A stretch of 15,344 nt of DNA from contig CABTYA010000019.1 of the NCBI GenBank assembly GCA_902488965.1, positions 1 to 15,344 on the forward strand, in the 5' to 3' direction. This stretch comes from an uncultured Veillonellaceae bacterium. Its GTDB lineage: Bacteria > Bacillota > Negativicutes > Veillonellales > Negativicoccaceae. Below are positions 14,020-15,344 of this stretch, piece by piece (the stretch's first letter is position 1; every line of letters starts with the position of its first letter). The position numbers and the translations under genes were made by a program. The notes below the pieces were generated by a model, which saw only the letters and a program-made list of their open reading frames with translations, ran no database searches and was not told the DNA's origin.

Positions 14020-14250
14020 TCAGTCGGCCGAAAACGGCAACAGTGCAATCGCACGTGCCTGTTTGATCGCCAACGTAATTTTCCGTTGATGCTTGGCGCA
14101 TGCCCCGGTCACACGGCGCGGCAAAATTTTTCCGCGTTCCGATGTGAACTGACGCAACAACGCAATATCTTTATAATCCACACGTTCGATTTTATCCGCA
14201 TCGATTTTGCAGACTTTTCTTCTCGGACGTCTGCCACGTTCTCTTCTCAT
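14020..14250 (-). CDS. rpsR: 30S ribosomal protein S18
   Basis: A 76-residue basic protein; the small subunit protein that pairs with S6 on the platform of the 30S particle. The family core is clear: IDYKD-like VDYKDIALLRQF, then ERGKILPRRVTGACAKHQRKI and a closing AIKQARAIALLPF. The N-terminus is Arg-rich (MRRERGRRPRRK). The ATG at 14248-14250 follows AAGGAGGA. It is the last gene of the conserved rpsF-ssb-rpsR set, 21 bases after ssb. Confidence 0.97.
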   Translation of the reverse strand: MRRERGRRPRRKVCKIDADKIERVDYKDIALLRQFTSERGKILPRRVTGACAKHQRKITLAIKQARAIALLPFSAD

Positions 14251-14271
14251 ACAATCCTCCTTATCCGTTGC

Positions 14272-14694
14272 TTAGAACGGGATTTCTTCTTCCGAAGGTC
14301 CTACCGGCGCACCGAACTGCTGATAATCTGCTTTCGGTTCCGGACGACTCGTATTGTGTGCGCCGACTTTGCCGTACGACGCATTCGGCGCAACGAGATT
14401 GGCTACCACTTCCGTGACATAGCGTTTCGTGCCGTCCTGCGCTTCATACGAACGCGTCTGGAAACGACCTTCCACAAACGTCCGCGCGCCTTTGGACAAC
14501 TGCTGTCCGACCATCTCGGCCAAATTGCCCCATGCCACTACCGGAATATAATCCGTCGTTTCGCGTTGTTCGCCCTGCGGGCTCACCCACGTCCGATTGA
14601 CCGCCACCGTGAACGATGCCACAGCGCGCCCCGTCTTCGTGTAGCGAACTTCCGGATCTTTCGTCAGATTTCCCAATACCTGTACCGAATTCAT
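14272..14694 (-). CDS. ssb: Single-stranded DNA-binding protein
   Basis: A 140-residue SSB that coats single-stranded DNA in replication, repair and recombination. The OB-fold occupies about residues 1-105, with MNSVQVLGNLTKDPEVRYT, VASFTVAVNRTW, FVEGRFQTRSY and YVTEVVANLV. A short linker leads to the acidic tail EEEIPF, the partner-binding end. The ATG at 14692-14694 follows GGAGGT. Its position between rpsF and rpsR marks it as the main housekeeping SSB rather than a competence or phage copy. Confidence 0.97.
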   Translation of the reverse strand: MNSVQVLGNLTKDPEVRYTKTGRAVASFTVAVNRTWVSPQGEQRETTDYIPVVAWGNLAEMVGQQLSKGARTFVEGRFQTRSYEAQDGTKRYVTEVVANLVAPNASYGKVGAHNTSRPEPKADYQQFGAPVGPSEEEIPF

Positions 14695-14707
14695 CTTCTA
14701 CCTCCGC

Positions 14708-14995
14708 TTACTTGTCCTGTTTGACAATTAAATGACGGATAATGCTTTCGTTGATCTTGATGACACGGTCGATTTCCTTAATTTGGCTCGGGTCAATCGC
14801 AAACTCGATCAGCGTGTAATCGCCTTCCGTCTGTTTCTTGACTTCATACGCCAGACGGCGTTTGCCCATCCGGTCAATGTTGTTCACCGTACCGCCGTTT
14901 TTCGTGATCAGATCTTCGACGCGTTTGACCATAGCCTCAACGACATCTTCTTCTCCGACTTTGACGATGAACATGACTTCGTAGTTCTTGTTCAT
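14708..14995 (-). CDS. rpsF: 30S ribosomal protein S6
   Basis: A 95-residue S6 (MNKNYEVMFIVK at the start, TVNNIDRMGKRRLAYEVKKQTEGDYTLIEF in parts, INESIIRHLIVKQDK at the end), partner of S18. The ATG at 14993-14995 follows GGAGGAGGTG with ideal spacing; an in-frame ATG eight codons earlier overlaps that site and is rejected. First gene of the operon, behind a strong promoter and a hairpin-rich leader of about 80 bases. Confidence 0.97.
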   Translation of the reverse strand: MNKNYEVMFIVKVGEEDVVEAMVKRVEDLITKNGGTVNNIDRMGKRRLAYEVKKQTEGDYTLIEFAIDPSQIKEIDRVIKINESIIRHLIVKQDK

Positions 14996-15022
14996 GTGTA
15001 CACCTCCTCCATTGGACATATG

Positions 15023-15070
15023 GCCCTTTCTCTCAAAGGGCTAGGAGCCGTATCCGCACATTCGGGATAC
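15023..15070 (-). promoter_or_regulatory. Structured leader of rpsF, candidate S6:S18 autoregulatory element
   Basis: Two hairpins lie in the transcript: GTATCC/GGATAC with a 9-base loop (15050-15070) and GCCCTTT/AAAGGGC with a 5-base loop (15023-15041). Leaders of rpsF are known in many bacteria to bind the S6:S18 complex through an exposed CCG. A CCG does occur at the first hairpin (CCCGAATG), but the full consensus was not checked. Confidence 0.45.
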
Positions 15071-15081
15071 ATAGCTTATAT

Positions 15082-15110
15082 ATTATACCCGATTTGCCTC
15101 TCGGGTGCAA
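15082..15110 (-). promoter_or_regulatory. Promoter of the rpsF-ssb-rpsR operon
   Basis: Minus strand TTGCAC (15105-15110), a 17-base spacer and TATAAT (15082-15087): close to consensus and the best promoter in the window. Confidence 0.8.
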
Positions 15111-15150
15111 CTGTCCTACTCACCGATAAAGAAGCGGCGTTTCCTGCAAC

Positions 15151-15174
15151 AAAAAACGACAGCCGATGCTGTCG
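15151..15174 (-). terminator. Terminator between tRNA-Ser and rpsF
   Basis: Minus strand CGACAGC, loop ATCG, GCTGTCG followed by TTTTTT. It ends transcription coming from the tRNA and uses the same CGACAGC arm as the terminator after fumC. Confidence 0.8.
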
Positions 15175-15247
15175 CGTCATTATCGATTATCTACGGTCGA
15201 TAGGATAACCGCCGTATGCAAACCCATTTTCTCCAATAAAAAAAGAC

Positions 15248-15338
15248 TGGCGGAGCGGGTGGGATTCGAACCCACGCACGGGGTAAACCGTCTAACGATT
15301 TAGCAAACCGTCCTCTTCAGCCTCTTGAGTACCGCTCC
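15248..15338 (-). tRNA. tRNA-Ser(GCU), reads AGC/AGU codons, CCA encoded
   Basis: The acceptor stem is GGAGCGG/CCGCTCC followed by G and an encoded CCA. The D-stem is CTC/GAG. The anticodon loop TTGCTAA, held by ACGGT/ATCGT with one G-U pair, gives anticodon GCT. A long variable arm typical of serine tRNAs follows, then the T-arm GTGGG-TTCGAAT-CCCAC. A T7 run follows the CCA on the minus strand. Confidence 0.95.
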
Positions 15339-15344
15339 GTAAAA

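Overview
The window looks like chromosomal DNA from a GC-rich member of the Bacillota that has an outer membrane, most likely Negativicutes (Veillonellaceae-like). The evidence is strong AGGAGG-type ribosome binding sites, the Firmicute gene order rpsF-ssb-rpsR, a secondary alcohol dehydrogenase very like the clostridial enzyme, and a PhoA-type exported phosphatase next to a MacB/LolCDE-like ABC transporter, which is usual in diderms. The taxon is inferred from gene content, not from a search.

Layout, left to right. (1) Positions 1-2511, minus strand: a tight four-gene operon of a metallo-beta-lactamase-fold hydrolase, a 97-residue membrane protein and two tandem DUF445 membrane proteins. The last DUF445 gene runs off the left edge into a run of at least 12 G (C on the plus strand). 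(2) 2722-3786, plus strand: an NADP-dependent secondary alcohol (isopropanol) dehydrogenase with its own promoter and terminator. (3) 4053-8436, plus strand: a four-gene operon of an exported alkaline phosphatase, a small exported protein with a CPFC motif (DUF3299-like), an ABC ATPase and an FtsX/MacB-type permease. The permease carries a histidine-rich insertion built from a 54-bp tandem repeat. This resembles zinc-linked MacB-like operons of Gammaproteobacteria and is the most interesting system here. A nested inverted repeat surrounds the operon's promoter.

(4) 8505-10557, plus strand: a leader region with two promoters, a possible small RNA and a Fur-like site, then a FecCD/BtuC-type permease and its ATPase. 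(5) 10611-11592, minus strand: the matching substrate-binding lipoprotein, convergent with the ATPase and broken by a one-base frameshift in an A4 run. (6) 11712-12275, minus strand: an ECF transporter S component with no energising module in view. (7) 12526-13911, minus strand: class II fumarase. (8) 14020-15110, minus strand: rpsR, ssb and rpsF behind a strong promoter and a structured leader. (9) 15248-15338, minus strand: tRNA-Ser(GCU), followed by a mini-ORF and a terminator.

How the genes work together: the 8.8-11.6 kb block is a metal-chelate (probably iron) uptake system whose binding protein may be non-functional or mis-sequenced. The 4.0-8.4 kb block appears to couple a zinc/magnesium metalloenzyme to a transporter with a metal-binding loop. 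The remainder is central metabolism and housekeeping. No insertion sequence, prophage or CRISPR array was seen.
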